Source of the DNA: Catellatospora bangladeshensis
GTDB taxonomy: Bacteria; Actinomycetota; Actinomycetes; Mycobacteriales; Micromonosporaceae
Assembly (NCBI RefSeq): GCF_016862575.1
Contig: NZ_BONF01000031.1
Span: 98,205 to 162,204 of the forward strand
Length of the DNA: 64,000 nucleotides
Reading direction: 5' to 3'
Shown: positions 39,671-48,780 of the stretch, piece after piece
Layout: each line of letters opens with the position of its first letter
Numbering within the stretch: the first letter of the stretch is position 1
The notes under the pieces: generated by a model
The model's input: only the letters and a program-made list of their open reading frames with translations
Told to the model about the DNA's origin: nothing
Database searches by the model: none
Translations under genes and position numbers: made by a program

Positions 39671-40753
39671 ATGGCGACGGCGCTGCACGTGCGGGGCGTG
39701 GTGCTCCCCGACGACGAGGTTCGTGACATCTGGCTGGTCGGGGACCGGGTCACCCTGTCGCCGGTGCCGGGGGCGGAGACGGTCAGCACCGGCGGGTACG
39801 TCCTGCCGGGTCTGGTGGACGCGCACTGCCACATCGGCATCGCGCCCGGCGGGGCGCCGGTCGCGAGCCTGGAGCAGGCGCGCGAGCTGGCCGCGATGGA
39901 CCGGGACGCCGGGGTGCTGGCGATCCGGGACGCGGGCTCGCCGTTCCCGTACGCCGAGCTGGACGACGCCCCCGACATGCCGCGGCTGGCCCGCGCGGGC
40001 CGCCACGTCGCGCCGCCGCGCCGGTACCTGCCCGCGATCGGGGTGGAGGTGCCCGCCGCCGAGGTGGTCGCGGAGGTGACCCGCCAGGCGGGCGCGGGCA
40101 CCGGCTGGGTGAAGCTGGTCGGCGACTGGATCGACCGCGAGCAGGGTGACCTGGCCCCGGCCTGGGACGAGGCGACGCTGACCGCCGCGGTGCACGCCGC
40201 GCACGCGGCCGGGGCGCGCATCACCGCGCACTGCTTCGAGGAGTCGAGCGTGGCCACGCTGGTGCGGGCCGGGATCGACTGCGTGGAGCACGGCACCGGC
40301 CTGTCCGCCGACGTGCTCGACCTGATGGCGCGGCAGGGCACCGCCCTGGTCCCCACGATGATCAACATTGAGACGTTCGGGCACATCGCGGAGACGGCCG
40401 CGGTGAAGTTCCCCCGGTACGCCAAGCACATGCTGGCGCTGCGGGACCGGTTCCCGGACGTGGTGTCGGCGGCGTACGAGGCCGGGGTGCCGATCTTCGT
40501 GGGCTCGGACGCGGGCGGCGGCATCACGCACGGCCTGGCCGCCCAGGAGATGCTGCGCCTGCACGCCGCCGGTATGCGCGCCGAGGACGTGCTGGCCGCC
40601 GGCGCCTGGCGGGCCCGCGACTGGCTGGGCTTCCCCGGCCTGGTCGAGGGCGGCCTGGCCGACCTGGTCGTCTACGCCGACGACCCCCGCGCCGACCTGC
40701 GCGCCCTCCTCGTCCCCCAGCGCATCATCCTCCGCGGCCACGTGGTCCGCTGA
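39671..40753 (+). CDS. Metal-dependent amidohydrolase (imidazolonepropionase-like)
   Basis: 360 residues. A small beta domain precedes VDAHCHIG (HxH metal ligands, about residues 53-60). Further ligands are VKLVGDW, TAHCFEES (His) and CVEHGTG (His), and the late Asp in VGSDAGGG. This is the TIM-barrel amidohydrolase set; members act as prolidases or hydrolyse cyclic amides and substrate cannot be assigned. ATG at 39671. A family B palindrome follows the stop. Confidence 0.83.
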   Translation: MATALHVRGVVLPDDEVRDIWLVGDRVTLSPVPGAETVSTGGYVLPGLVDAHCHIGIAPGGAPVASLEQARELAAMDRDAGVLAIRDAGSPFPYAELDDAPDMPRLARAGRHVAPPRRYLPAIGVEVPAAEVVAEVTRQAGAGTGWVKLVGDWIDREQGDLAPAWDEATLTAAVHAAHAAGARITAHCFEESSVATLVRAGIDCVEHGTGLSADVLDLMARQGTALVPTMINIETFGHIAETAAVKFPRYAKHMLALRDRFPDVVSAAYEAGVPIFVGSDAGGGITHGLAAQEMLRLHAAGMRAEDVLAAGAWRARDWLGFPGLVEGGLADLVVYADDPRADLRALLVPQRIILRGHVVR

Positions 40754-40779
40754 CCCACGCGGCCCGCGCGGCCCGTGAT

Positions 40780-40854
40780 GATCGTCCGACTTGCCTGGCA
40801 GACGGGCGTATCTTGGCCGCGCATACGTCCATGTGCCTGGCAAGTCGGACGATC
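40780..40854. repeat. Palindromic intergenic element, family B copy 2
   Basis: Arms 40780-40800 and 40834-40854 match over 20 of 21 positions. The arms and the centre (GACGGGCGTATCTTGG...) align with copy 1 near 5165. GATC stands at both ends. Confidence 0.78.
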
Positions 40855-40915
40855 ACGGCGGACACGGGCGGGCTGCGGGCAGGCGCGGGGCGGGAGGTCA
40901 GTAGGATGACGCGCT

Positions 40916-42325
40916 ATGGCACGCGTGCTCACTCCCCGGGCGGAGGACTTTCCCCGCTGGTACCAGGACCTGATCTCCAAGGCTGAGCTGGCCGACAACG
41001 GCCCGGTCCGGGGCACCATGGTCATCCGACCGACGGCGTACTCCATCTGGGAGCGGATGCAGGCCGACATGGACTCCCGGATCAAGGCGGCGGGCGCGGA
41101 GAACGCGTACTTCCCGCTGTTCATCCCGGAGAGCTACCTCAAGCGTGAGGCCGAGCACGTCGAGGGCTTCTCGCCCGAGCTGGCGGTGGTCACCCACGGC
41201 GGCGGCAAGCAGCTGTCCGAGCCGGTCGTGGTGCGCCCCACCAGCGAGACCGTGATCGGCGAGTTCATGGCCAAGTGGGTCGACTCGTACCGTGACCTCC
41301 CGCTGCTGCTCAACCAGTGGGCCAACGTGGTCCGCTGGGAGATGCGCCCGCGCGTGTTCCTGCGCACGTCGGAGTTCCTCTGGCAGGAGGGCCACACCGC
41401 GCACGCCACCGAGGCGGACGCCAAGGCCTACACCCTGAAGATCCACCACGAGGTGTACGAGCGCCACATGCGTGACCTGCTCGCCATCCCGGTCGTGCTG
41501 GGCCGCAAGACCAACCGCGAGCGCTTCGCGGGCGCCACCAGCACGTACACGCTGGAGGCGATGATGGGCGACGGCAAGGCGCTGCAGATGGGCACCTCCC
41601 ACGAGCTGGGCCAGAACTTCGCCAAGGCGTTCGACATCGGCTTCTCGTCGCAGGCCGGCACCCGCGAGCACGCCTGGACCACGTCCTGGGGCACCTCCAC
41701 CCGCATGCTCGGCGGCCTGATCATGTGCCACGGCGACGACAGCGGCATGCGCATCCCGCCCGCGCTCGCGCCGATCCAAGCCCTGGTCACCGTGGTCAAG
41801 GAGACCGACGGCTCGATCACGGCCGCGGCCCGCGCGCTCGTCGACGACCTGGCCGCCGCCGGGGTCCGGGTCAAGCTGGACGACCGGGTGGACACCCCGT
41901 TCGGCCGCCGCGCCGTGGACGCCGAGCTGAAGGGCTACCCGATCCGGGTCGAGGTCGGCCCGCGCGACCTGGCCGAGGGGCGTGTCGTGCTGGTGCGCCG
42001 CTTCGACGGCTCGAAGACCCCGCTCGCGCTCGGCGAGGCCGTCGGCGCGGTGACCGCCGCGCTGGAGGCCGACCAGAAGGCGCTGTACGACGAGGCGCTG
42101 GCGCGCCGGGAGAACAACACCGTCGACGTGTCCACGCTGGACGAGGCGTTCGAGGCGGCGGCGACCGGCTGGGCGCGGATCCCGTGGGCGAAGGTCGGCG
42201 TGGACGGCGAGGCGCTGGCCAACGAGCGCGCCGTCACGGTGCGCTGCCTGTACCGGGCCGACGGCTCCATCCCGGCCTCCCAGGACGAGCCCGACCTGAC
42301 CGCGATCCTGGCCCGCTCGTACTGA
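40916..42325 (+). CDS. proS: Prolyl-tRNA synthetase (archaeal/eukaryotic-like ProS type)
   Basis: 469 residues. MARVLTPRAEDFPRWYQDL, RGTMVIRPTAYSIWE and the class II motifs (RPTSETVIGEFMAKW, RWEMRPRVFLRTSEFLWQEGH) are clear. The editing insertion of long bacterial ProRS is absent and the C-terminal domain is of the shorter archaeal/eukaryotic-like form. ATG at 40916 has AGGATG upstream. Followed by a strong terminator. Confidence 0.95.
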   Translation: MARVLTPRAEDFPRWYQDLISKAELADNGPVRGTMVIRPTAYSIWERMQADMDSRIKAAGAENAYFPLFIPESYLKREAEHVEGFSPELAVVTHGGGKQLSEPVVVRPTSETVIGEFMAKWVDSYRDLPLLLNQWANVVRWEMRPRVFLRTSEFLWQEGHTAHATEADAKAYTLKIHHEVYERHMRDLLAIPVVLGRKTNRERFAGATSTYTLEAMMGDGKALQMGTSHELGQNFAKAFDIGFSSQAGTREHAWTTSWGTSTRMLGGLIMCHGDDSGMRIPPALAPIQALVTVVKETDGSITAAARALVDDLAAAGVRVKLDDRVDTPFGRRAVDAELKGYPIRVEVGPRDLAEGRVVLVRRFDGSKTPLALGEAVGAVTAALEADQKALYDEALARRENNTVDVSTLDEAFEAAATGWARIPWAKVGVDGEALANERAVTVRCLYRADGSIPASQDEPDLTAILARSY

Positions 42326-42339
42326 CGACCAGAACGCGA

Positions 42340-42373
42340 AAGGCGGCCCACCGGAACCCCGGCGGGCCGCCTT
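42340..42373. terminator. Terminator after proS
   Basis: AAGGCGGCCCACCGG (42340-42354) with 42359-42373, one mismatch, 4-nt loop, followed by a short T-rich stretch. Also downstream of the leftward coiled-coil gene. Confidence 0.8.
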
Positions 42374-42380
42374 CTCCATG

Positions 42381-42782
42381 TCACGCGGCTGGCTGCTCCG
42401 GCAACCGCGACAGGATCACCGCAAGCGTGCCCTTGACCTCCGCCATATCGGTCTTGAGCGTGGACACGTCGGTCTTGAGCCCCGCGACGTCGGTCTTGAG
42501 CCCCGCGACGTCGGTCTTGAGCCCGGACACGTCGGTCTTGACTCCCACCAGGTCGTCCTCCAGCGCGGTGAAGCGGAGGTCCATGTGGGCCCGGGTGTCT
42601 GCCAGCTCGCTGCGCATGGCCGCGAGTTCGGCGCGGTGCTCCTGGTGGTAGACGGTGTGACGTTCCAGGATGGCGGTGTGCCTGCGCTGGGTCTCCGCGA
42701 TCTGCCGGACGTGCTCGGCGAGCGAGTTGAAGTCCTCGTCGATCTTGGGGATGCGCTTGCCGTGTTCGATGGGAATCTGCAT
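42381..42782 (-). CDS. Heptad-repeat coiled-coil protein
   Basis: 133 residues from an ATG with AGGAGG seven bases upstream. The C-terminal third is made of LKTDVAG-type seven-residue repeats (about five), encoded by 21-bp near-identical DNA repeats at 42441-42545. The N-terminal half is also helical (SLAEHVRQIAETQRRH). No domain of known function; similar DUF-type coiled coils occur in actinomycetes. Repeat number may vary between strains (inference). Confidence 0.65.
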   Translation of the reverse strand: MQIPIEHGKRIPKIDEDFNSLAEHVRQIAETQRRHTAILERHTVYHQEHRAELAAMRSELADTRAHMDLRFTALEDDLVGVKTDVSGLKTDVAGLKTDVAGLKTDVSTLKTDMAEVKGTLAVILSRLPEQPAA

Positions 42783-42951
42783 TCCCGGTCCTCCTGAGCG
42801 TTGGTGCACGGACATGACTCAGGTATGTGGCAGGCTCGTCGATCCGGCCCGGTCACCCGGACGAGTGCCACCCATTCCCGCTCCCTGTGCGAGCGGGCCG
42901 GGACAGGCCGCTGCGGTGCATCGCGACGAAACGACTCTAGTGTCGTACGAC

Positions 42952-42984
42952 TTGGTCAATCAAGTCTTTGGCTAGGGTTGGCAT
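42952..42984 (+). promoter_or_regulatory. Possible leaderless promoter of the DUF402 gene
   Basis: TAGGGT (42973-42978) ends 6 nt before ATG 42985, the geometry of a leaderless actinobacterial transcript. TTGGTC (42952-42957) could be the -35 box, with a short 15-bp spacer. No ribosome site precedes the ATG, which fits. Confidence 0.4.
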
Positions 42985-43635
42985 ATGCGTCTCGAACCCG
43001 GACGGGTGATCCTGCACCGACACTTCCACGGCCACCGCATCGGCCTGCTCAAGACGGCCGTGGTGGCCACCGACGACGAGCAGGGCCTGCTGCTCTGGGT
43101 GCCGCGCGGCGCGCCGATGCTGGACCGGCTGGCGGTGGACCGGCGCGGGCTGCGCTCCATGCCGTTCGCCGAGTGGATCAATGTCGAGACGAAGCTCTGG
43201 GAGGTCTCCTGGACCGGCCCGAGCCTGCTCAAGTGGCTGCCGCGCGGTGAGGACCACTCGGTGTGGTTCTTCCGGGACGAGGCGGGCCGGTTCACCCGGT
43301 GGTATGTGAACCTGGAGGAGTCCGGGGTCCGCTGGGACGACGGGCACGTCGCCGGGGTCGACATCGTGGACCAGGACCTCGACATCGTGGTGACGCCGGA
43401 CCGGTCGTGGCGCTGGAAGGACGAGGAGGAGTTCGCCGAGCGCCTGGCGTACCCGCAGCACTACTGGGTGGCCGACGGGGATGCGGTGCGGGCCGAGGGC
43501 GAGCGCGTGGTGAAGCTGATCGAGGCGGGCGCGTTCCCGTTCGACGGCACCTGGTGCGACTTCCAGCCTGACCCGTCCTGGACGGTCCCCACCGAGGTCC
43601 CCGCAGGTTGGGACCGCCCCCGCGCCCGAAACTGA
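42985..43635 (+). CDS. DUF402 protein, nucleoside-diphosphatase-like
   Basis: 216 residues. The DUF402 core is WYVNLEESGVRWDDG (about residues 110-124), then DIVDQDLDIVVTPDRSWRWKDEEEF, with the conserved acidic and Trp residues. The characterised relative is the S. aureus nucleoside tri-/diphosphatase Ntdp; activity here is inferred. A family A repeat follows the stop. Confidence 0.75.
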   Translation: MRLEPGRVILHRHFHGHRIGLLKTAVVATDDEQGLLLWVPRGAPMLDRLAVDRRGLRSMPFAEWINVETKLWEVSWTGPSLLKWLPRGEDHSVWFFRDEAGRFTRWYVNLEESGVRWDDGHVAGVDIVDQDLDIVVTPDRSWRWKDEEEFAERLAYPQHYWVADGDAVRAEGERVVKLIEAGAFPFDGTWCDFQPDPSWTVPTEVPAGWDRPRARN

Positions 43636-43663
43636 CCGTCCCGCGGCCCGGCTCCCCGGTGAT

Positions 43664-43728
43664 GATCGGCGTTTCGTGTCATTACCTGCGGTCTGACCCG
43701 AGGTTGTGACACGAAACATCGATCATGG
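43664..43728. repeat. Family A 65-bp repeat, copy 5
   Basis: Exact 65-bp unit between DUF402 and rpsP. Arms GATCGGCGTTTCGTGTC and GACACGAAACATCGATC. It ends ATGG instead of TTCG, the only copy to do so. Confidence 0.85.
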
Positions 43729-43951
43729 GGCTGGCGGCGTGCCGCCGCGGGCCGGTGGCGCGGCGCACACGGCGTGGGGACCGCCCGCGCGCGGTGTGGA
43801 CCGATCCGTCTGGCACAATGGCTAGCTGATTATCGGTGCGTTTCCGGCTGCCCTCTAACTTCCGGCGCGCGGCGATGTCTCGAGCAACGGAGCCCGGCAA
43901 CCCCACGCAGGGCGATGGCGCTCACATCGATTCCCACAGGAGCGTAAAAAC

Positions 43952-44431
43952 GTGGCCGTTCGTATCCGGCTTCTGCGGATGGGCAAGATCCGCAACCCGC
44001 AGTACCGCATCGTCGTCGCCGACTCGCGCACCAAGCGCGACGGCAAGGCGATCGAGTACATCGGCATCTACCAGCCGAAGGAAGACCCTTCGGTGATCGA
44101 GGTCAAGTCGGACCGGGTGCAGCACTGGCTGTCGGTCGGCGCGCAGCCGAGCGAGTCCGTGATCGCCATCCTCTCCAAGACCGGCGACTGGCAGAAGTTC
44201 AAGGGCCTGCCGGCCCCGCCGCCGCTGCTGGTCGCGGCGCCGAAGGCCGACCGCAAGGCGACCTACGAGGCCGCCGCTCAGGCTGCCGCGGGCCTCGAGG
44301 CCCCGAAGTCCGCCCCGGCGAAGAAGGCCGCCAAGGCGGAGCCCGCCAAGGCGGAGACGGCTGCCGAGCCGGCAGCCGAGGCCAAGGCTGAGGAGCAGGC
44401 CGTTGCGGCCGGCGACGAGCAGCAGGGCTGA
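43952..44431 (+). CDS. rpsP: 30S ribosomal protein S16
   Basis: 159 residues. Conserved S16 body [24 protein letters not shown] and [11 protein letters not shown]. Beyond about residue 85 a long Ala/Lys/Glu-rich extension follows, as in many actinomycetes. GTG at 43952 has CAGGAG upstream. First gene of rpsP-khpA-rimM-trmD. The 3' end overlaps the khpA start. Confidence 0.96.
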   Translation: MAVRIRLLRMGKIRNPQYRIVVADSRTKRDGKAIEYIGIYQPKEDPSVIEVKSDRVQHWLSVGAQPSESVIAILSKTGDWQKFKGLPAPPPLLVAAPKADRKATYEAAAQAAAGLEAPKSAPAKKAAKAEPAKAETAAEPAAEAKAEEQAVAAGDEQQG

Positions 44432-44666
44432 CGCAGCGCTCCGGCCCGCGCTGGAGCACCTCGTCAAGGGCATCGTGGACCACCCGGACGACGTCCGGGT
44501 GCGTCTGGTCGACAACCGGCGCGGGCCGCGGCTGGAGGTCCGGGTGCATCCCGAGGACCTCGGCACGGTCATCGGCCGGGGCGGCCGGACCGCGCGTGCC
44601 CTGCGCCAGGTGGTCGGCTCGGTCGGCGGCAAGGGCATCCGCGTCGACATCGTCGACGCCTTCTGA
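44403..44666 (+). CDS. khpA: KH-domain RNA-binding protein KhpA
   Basis: 87 residues from a TTG start. The KH fold is [19 protein letters not shown] followed by [18 protein letters not shown] with the GxxG loop. No ATG or GTG is in frame before the fold, and TTG at 44403 has GAGGAG (44390-44395) seven bases upstream, so the gene begins inside rpsP with a 29-nt overlap. KhpA works with KhpB as a global RNA binder in Gram-positive bacteria. Confidence 0.85.
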   Translation: MRPATSSRADAALRPALEHLVKGIVDHPDDVRVRLVDNRRGPRLEVRVHPEDLGTVIGRGGRTARALRQVVGSVGGKGIRVDIVDAF

Positions 44667-44682
44667 CGGCGTTCAGCGGCTC

Positions 44683-45201
44683 ATGCTTCTGATCGTCGGA
44701 CACGTCGTGCGCGCGCACGGCATCCGGGGCGAGGTCCTGGTGCAGCCGCGCACCGACGAGCCCGCGCAGCGCTTCGCGGTGGGCTCGACGCTTCTCGTCG
44801 AGCCCACCGTCGCGGGGCTGCCCGGGACACTCACGGTGGAGTCGGCCCGCCCGCACTCGGGCAAGCTGATCGTCACCTTCGCGGAGATCCCCGACCGCAA
44901 CATGGCCGAGCTGGCCAAGAGCGCGGTCCTCAACGTGGACTCCGCCGACGTCGCGCCGCCCGAGGACCCGGACGAGTTCCTAGACCACCAGCTGGTCGGG
45001 CTCGACGTGGTGACGGTCGGCGGCGAGGCGCTGGGCAAGGTCACCCGCATCGAGCACGCGCCCGCGTCGGACCTGCTGGTGGTACGCATGCCCGACGGCC
45101 GGACGGGGCTCATCCCGTTCGTCAGCGCGATCGTGCCCGAGGTGGACGTGGCCGGCGGCCGGATCGTCGTCGACCCGCCCGGCGGGCTGTTCGACCTGTG
45201 A
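44683..45201 (+). CDS. rimM: 16S rRNA processing protein RimM
   Basis: 172 residues. N-terminal RimM domain ([20 protein letters not shown]) and C-terminal PRC barrel ([35 protein letters not shown]). It binds S19 during 30S maturation. The stop overlaps the trmD GTG by 4 nt. Confidence 0.93.
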   Translation: MLLIVGHVVRAHGIRGEVLVQPRTDEPAQRFAVGSTLLVEPTVAGLPGTLTVESARPHSGKLIVTFAEIPDRNMAELAKSAVLNVDSADVAPPEDPDEFLDHQLVGLDVVTVGGEALGKVTRIEHAPASDLLVVRMPDGRTGLIPFVSAIVPEVDVAGGRIVVDPPGGLFDL

Positions 45202-45995
45202 CGGACGTGCCCGTGACGAGCGGCATGCGCGTCGACGTCGTCACCATCTTCCCGGAGTACTTCGCGCCCCTGGAGCTGTCGCTCATCGGCAAGGCGCGCA
45301 CCACCGGCGTGCTCGACCTGCGCCTGCACGACCTGCGCACCTGGACCCACGACGTGCACCGCACGGTGGACGACACCCCGTACGGCGGGGGGCCGGGCAT
45401 GGTCATGCGCCCCGAGCCGTGGGGGGAGGCGCTGGACGCGCTGGCGCCCGCGGGCACCCCGGCGCGGCTGGTCGTGCCGAGCCCGGCGGGCGCGCCGTTC
45501 ACCCAGGCCACCGCGTACGAGCTGGCCCGCGAGCCGCACCTGATCTTCGCGTGCGGCCGATACGAGGGCATCGACCAGCGGGTGCTGGACCACGCCGCGG
45601 AGCGGATGCCGGTCAGCGAGGTGTCGCTGGGCGACTACGTGCTCTTCGGCGGCGAGGTCGCCGTGCTGGTGATGATGGAGGCGATCACCCGGCTCATCCC
45701 GGGGGTGCTCGGCAACGCCGAGTCGCTGGCCGACGAGTCGCACGCGCACGGCCTGCTGGAGACGCCCGTCTACACCAAGCCGCAGTCCTGGCGGGGGCAC
45801 GACGTCCCGGACATCCTGCGCTCCGGTGACCACGGGAAGATCGCCCGCTGGCGGCGCGACCAGGCGCTGCTGCGTACCGCGACCCGGCGGCCGGACCTGC
45901 TGGCCGCGCTGGACCGGGCGACGCTGGACAAGCGTGACCTCGCTCTACTCGACGGGGCCGGATTTCCGGCCCGGCCGGTCGATGTGGCAGAGTAG
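45198..45995 (+). CDS. trmD: tRNA (guanine(37)-N1)-methyltransferase
   Basis: 265 residues from GTG 45198, or 256 from ATG 45225 where the conserved [13 protein letters not shown] begins. The trefoil-knot SAM site is [12 protein letters not shown] and [19 protein letters not shown] is upstream. TrmD prevents frameshifting by making m1G37. Confidence 0.95.
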   Translation: MTDVPVTSGMRVDVVTIFPEYFAPLELSLIGKARTTGVLDLRLHDLRTWTHDVHRTVDDTPYGGGPGMVMRPEPWGEALDALAPAGTPARLVVPSPAGAPFTQATAYELAREPHLIFACGRYEGIDQRVLDHAAERMPVSEVSLGDYVLFGGEVAVLVMMEAITRLIPGVLGNAESLADESHAHGLLETPVYTKPQSWRGHDVPDILRSGDHGKIARWRRDQALLRTATRRPDLLAALDRATLDKRDLALLDGAGFPARPVDVAE

Positions 45996-46158
45996 GGAGG
46001 TTGCCGTCCGCGGACGGTGACGTCTGCCGTCGCTCGGGCACGCCGTGCACGACGACGAGGACCCCGGACCCACGCCGCCTCAGGTTGGCGTGCGCGCGGG
46101 GTCAGTATCGCCCACACGCGCACCGGCCGACGGTGCGCTGAGAATCAAGGATGCAGCG

Positions 46159-46515
46159 ATGAACACGCTGGACGCACTTGACGCCGCCTCCCTGCGGGCG
46201 GACATCCCCTCCTTCCGGGCCGGTGACACCCTCAAGGTGCACGTCCGGGTCGTCGAGGGCAACCGCTCCCGGATCCAGGTCTTCCAGGGCGTCGTGATCC
46301 GCCGCCAGGGCTCGGGCCTGCGCGAGACCTTCACGGTCCGCAAGCTGAGCTTCGGCGTGGGTGTCGAGCGCACCTACCCGATCCACGGCCCGGCGATCGA
46401 CCGCATCGAGCTCGTCACCCGTGGTGACGTGCGCCGTGCGAAGCTCTACTACCTGCGCGACCTGCGCGGCAAGAAGGCGAAGATCAAGGAGCTGCGCGAC
46501 GCCAAGGTCTCCTGA
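46159..46515 (+). CDS. rplS: 50S ribosomal protein L19
   Basis: 118 residues. [19 protein letters not shown] starts the family form; [37 protein letters not shown] and the basic C-terminus are conserved. ATG at 46159; AAGG lies upstream. The 163-bp gap after trmD probably holds its own promoter or leader. Confidence 0.95.
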   Translation: MNTLDALDAASLRADIPSFRAGDTLKVHVRVVEGNRSRIQVFQGVVIRRQGSGLRETFTVRKLSFGVGVERTYPIHGPAIDRIELVTRGDVRRAKLYYLRDLRGKKAKIKELRDAKVS

Positions 46516-46534
46516 GACCCGGCCGACGCCGTTC

Positions 46535-46568
46535 ACGGGCGGTGACACCTTCGGGTGTCGCCGCCCGT
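46535..46568 (+). terminator. Terminator after rplS with a TTCG tetraloop
   Basis: ACGGGCGGTGACACC (46535-46549) pairs with 46554-46568 along 15 bp (one G-T) around TTCG, an extra-stable loop. Confidence 0.85.
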
Positions 46569-46691
46569 CGCCGTTCTGTCGCCCCGGATGACAGTCCCGT
46601 GTCATGAGCAGATCGGTACTCCCGAAAAGTTCTCTGGTCTTCTAGGCTGACGGCCGACATCCGGTGGCGAACTTCACGAGCGGCGGCAGTT

Positions 46692-47576
46692 GTGGCACTC
46701 CTTCCCAGCCGTAGGGCATCCCACGACGAGTTCACGGGCGAGCAGTGGAAGAAGCGCCGGCGCCGCAGCCGTCGCGGCCGTAAGGGCATGCCGCTGTGGC
46801 AGGAGCTGCCGCTCCTGCTGGTGGTGGCGTTCTGCCTGGCCGTGCTGATCCGCACCTTCCTGATGCAGGCCTTCTACATCCCGTCGGGTTCCATGGAGGA
46901 CACCCTCCAGGTCGGCGACCGGGTGCTGGTCAACAAGGTGGTGTACGAGTTCCGCGACCCCACGCGCGGTGAGGTCATCGTGTTCAAGGGCCCCGACAAC
47001 TGGGCTCCGGAGAACGGCAACGACACGAACGCGGGCTTCTTCTCCAAGCTCGGCCGCACCGTCGGCGACCTCGTCGGCATCAGCCAGCCGGGGGAGAAGG
47101 ACTTCATCAAGCGCGTCATCGGGGTGCCCGGCGACCGGGTGTCCTGCTGCGACGTCGAGGGTCGGATATACGTCAACGGCGTCCCGATCGACGAGCCCTA
47201 CGTCGTGCGCAACTCGTCGCTGGAGACGACCGCCGACAAGAGCTGCAACTCGCGCAAGTTCGCCGAGATCACCGTGGAGCCCGGCATGCTCTTCGTGATG
47301 GGCGACCACCGCCTGGTCTCCCAGGACTCGCGCTGCCAGGGCCAGGTGCCCATCGACGACGTGATCGGCAAGGCGATGGTGGTCGCGCTGCCGTTCGACC
47401 GCTGGGGGTCGGTGGCCCGCCAGGACGTGTTCGACAAGGTGCCGGACCCGGCGCTGGCCGCGGGCACCGCCACGCCCGCGCCCGCCCCGGAGCTGGCGCT
47501 GGTGGCTCCGGTGCTGCTCGGCGCGGCACTGCTGCGCCGGAGGATTACACGCGCCCGTGCAACACAGCAGGGGTGA
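46692..47576 (+). CDS. lepB: Signal peptidase I (first of two)
   Basis: 294 residues. A basic N-terminus (KKRRRRSRRGRKG), a membrane helix, then YIPSGSMEDTL with the catalytic Ser and DFIKRVIGVPGDRV with the catalytic Lys, and FVMGDHR near the end. An additional C-terminal hydrophobic helix (APVLLGAALL) makes it longer than its neighbour. Cleaves Sec/Tat signal peptides at the outer face. GTG at 46692 is the plausible start. Confidence 0.93.
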   Translation: MALLPSRRASHDEFTGEQWKKRRRRSRRGRKGMPLWQELPLLLVVAFCLAVLIRTFLMQAFYIPSGSMEDTLQVGDRVLVNKVVYEFRDPTRGEVIVFKGPDNWAPENGNDTNAGFFSKLGRTVGDLVGISQPGEKDFIKRVIGVPGDRVSCCDVEGRIYVNGVPIDEPYVVRNSSLETTADKSCNSRKFAEITVEPGMLFVMGDHRLVSQDSRCQGQVPIDDVIGKAMVVALPFDRWGSVARQDVFDKVPDPALAAGTATPAPAPELALVAPVLLGAALLRRRITRARATQQG

Positions 47577-47611
47577 TCGTCGTTTTCAGTTTCGCCGCGT
47601 AGGCTCCGTGC

Positions 47612-48253
47612 GTGATTGACGAGCAGACCAAAAGCAGCAAGGGTTCGTTCTGGAAGGAACTGCCGATCCTGCTGGGCGTGGCCATCATCGTGGCGTTCCT
47701 GGTGCGGCAGTTCGTGGTGCAGACGTTCTTCATCCCGTCGGGATCCATGGAGGAGACCCTCCTCGTCGACGACCGGGTGCTGGTCAACAAGCTCGTCTAC
47801 GACTTCCGCACGCCGGAGCGCGGCGAGATCATCGTCTTCGTGTCCCCGGAGAGCTGGCGTAACACCCCGGAGCACGAGGACTACATCAAGCGGGTGATCG
47901 GCGTGGCCGGCGACCGCGTGGTGTGCTGCGACCCGCAGGGCCGCATCCAGGTCAACGGCCACCCGCTGGACGAGCCGTACGTGTACCCGGGCAACCGGAT
48001 GGCGCCGGAGGAGTTCGACATCACCGTGCCCGAGGGGCGGCTGTGGGTGATGGGCGACCACCGGGAGGCCTCCGGCGACTCGCTGGCCAACTACAACAAC
48101 CACGGCCAGAACATCGAGGAGGCGACCGTGCCCGTCGATGCCGTGATCGGCCGGGCCTTCGTGCTGTTCTGGCCGTTCAACCGGACCACCTGGCTGACCG
48201 TGCCGGAGACCTTCTCGGGCGTGCCGGCGCCCTCGGCGGCGGCCGGGCGGTGA
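47612..48253 (+). CDS. lepB: Signal peptidase I (second of two)
   Basis: 213 residues. N-terminal helix (LPILLGVAIIVAFLVRQF), FIPSGSMEETL (catalytic Ser), DYIKRVIGVAGDRV (catalytic Lys), and WVMGDHREASGDS. Clear paralogue of the preceding gene without the C-terminal helix, 35 nt downstream, so probably the same transcript. GTG start. Confidence 0.93.
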   Translation: MIDEQTKSSKGSFWKELPILLGVAIIVAFLVRQFVVQTFFIPSGSMEETLLVDDRVLVNKLVYDFRTPERGEIIVFVSPESWRNTPEHEDYIKRVIGVAGDRVVCCDPQGRIQVNGHPLDEPYVYPGNRMAPEEFDITVPEGRLWVMGDHREASGDSLANYNNHGQNIEEATVPVDAVIGRAFVLFWPFNRTTWLTVPETFSGVPAPSAAAGR

Positions 48254-48303
48254 CCCCGCCGCCGGGCGGGCGTGCCGACGGCGTACGAACTAGGCTCCAT
48301 GAC

Positions 48304-48780
48304 ATGCAGGTGGCACCGCAGGCCGAACCACGGCGACGGCGTGCCGGGCGGGTGCTGCTGGTGGACGCGGCCGAGCGGGTGCTGCTGTTCCAGGGCAGCG
48401 ACCCGCACCGGCCCGGCACCCGGTACTGGTTCACCCCCGGCGGGGGCCTCGACGACGGCGAGACGACCGCGCAGGCGGCCGCGCGCGAGCTGTTCGAGGA
48501 GACCGGCCTGGCCGTGCCCGCCGAGCGGCTGGGCGGCCCGGTGCACTCCGAGGTGACCTCGTTCTCCTTCGCCGGCGTCGCCTACCGCCAGGAGCAGGAC
48601 TTCTATCTGGTACGCGTGCCGCACTGGAGCGTGGACACCAGCGGCTTCGACGAGGTGGAGCGGGCCTGGGTGCACACGCACCGCTGGTGGAGCGCGGCCG
48701 AGCTGCGCGGCACCGGCGAGGTCTACTACCCGGCGGATCTGGTCGAGGTGCTGCGCGGGGCGGGGGTGGGCGAGTGCTGA
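48304..48780 (+). CDS. Nudix hydrolase
   Basis: 158 residues. The Nudix box GGGLDDGETTAQAAAREL then FEETGL (about residues 42-65) is complete. Substrate unknown. Its end overlaps rnhB by 7 nt, and it lies between the signal peptidases and rnhB. Confidence 0.85.
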   Translation: MQVAPQAEPRRRRAGRVLLVDAAERVLLFQGSDPHRPGTRYWFTPGGGLDDGETTAQAAARELFEETGLAVPAERLGGPVHSEVTSFSFAGVAYRQEQDFYLVRVPHWSVDTSGFDEVERAWVHTHRWWSAAELRGTGEVYYPADLVEVLRGAGVGEC

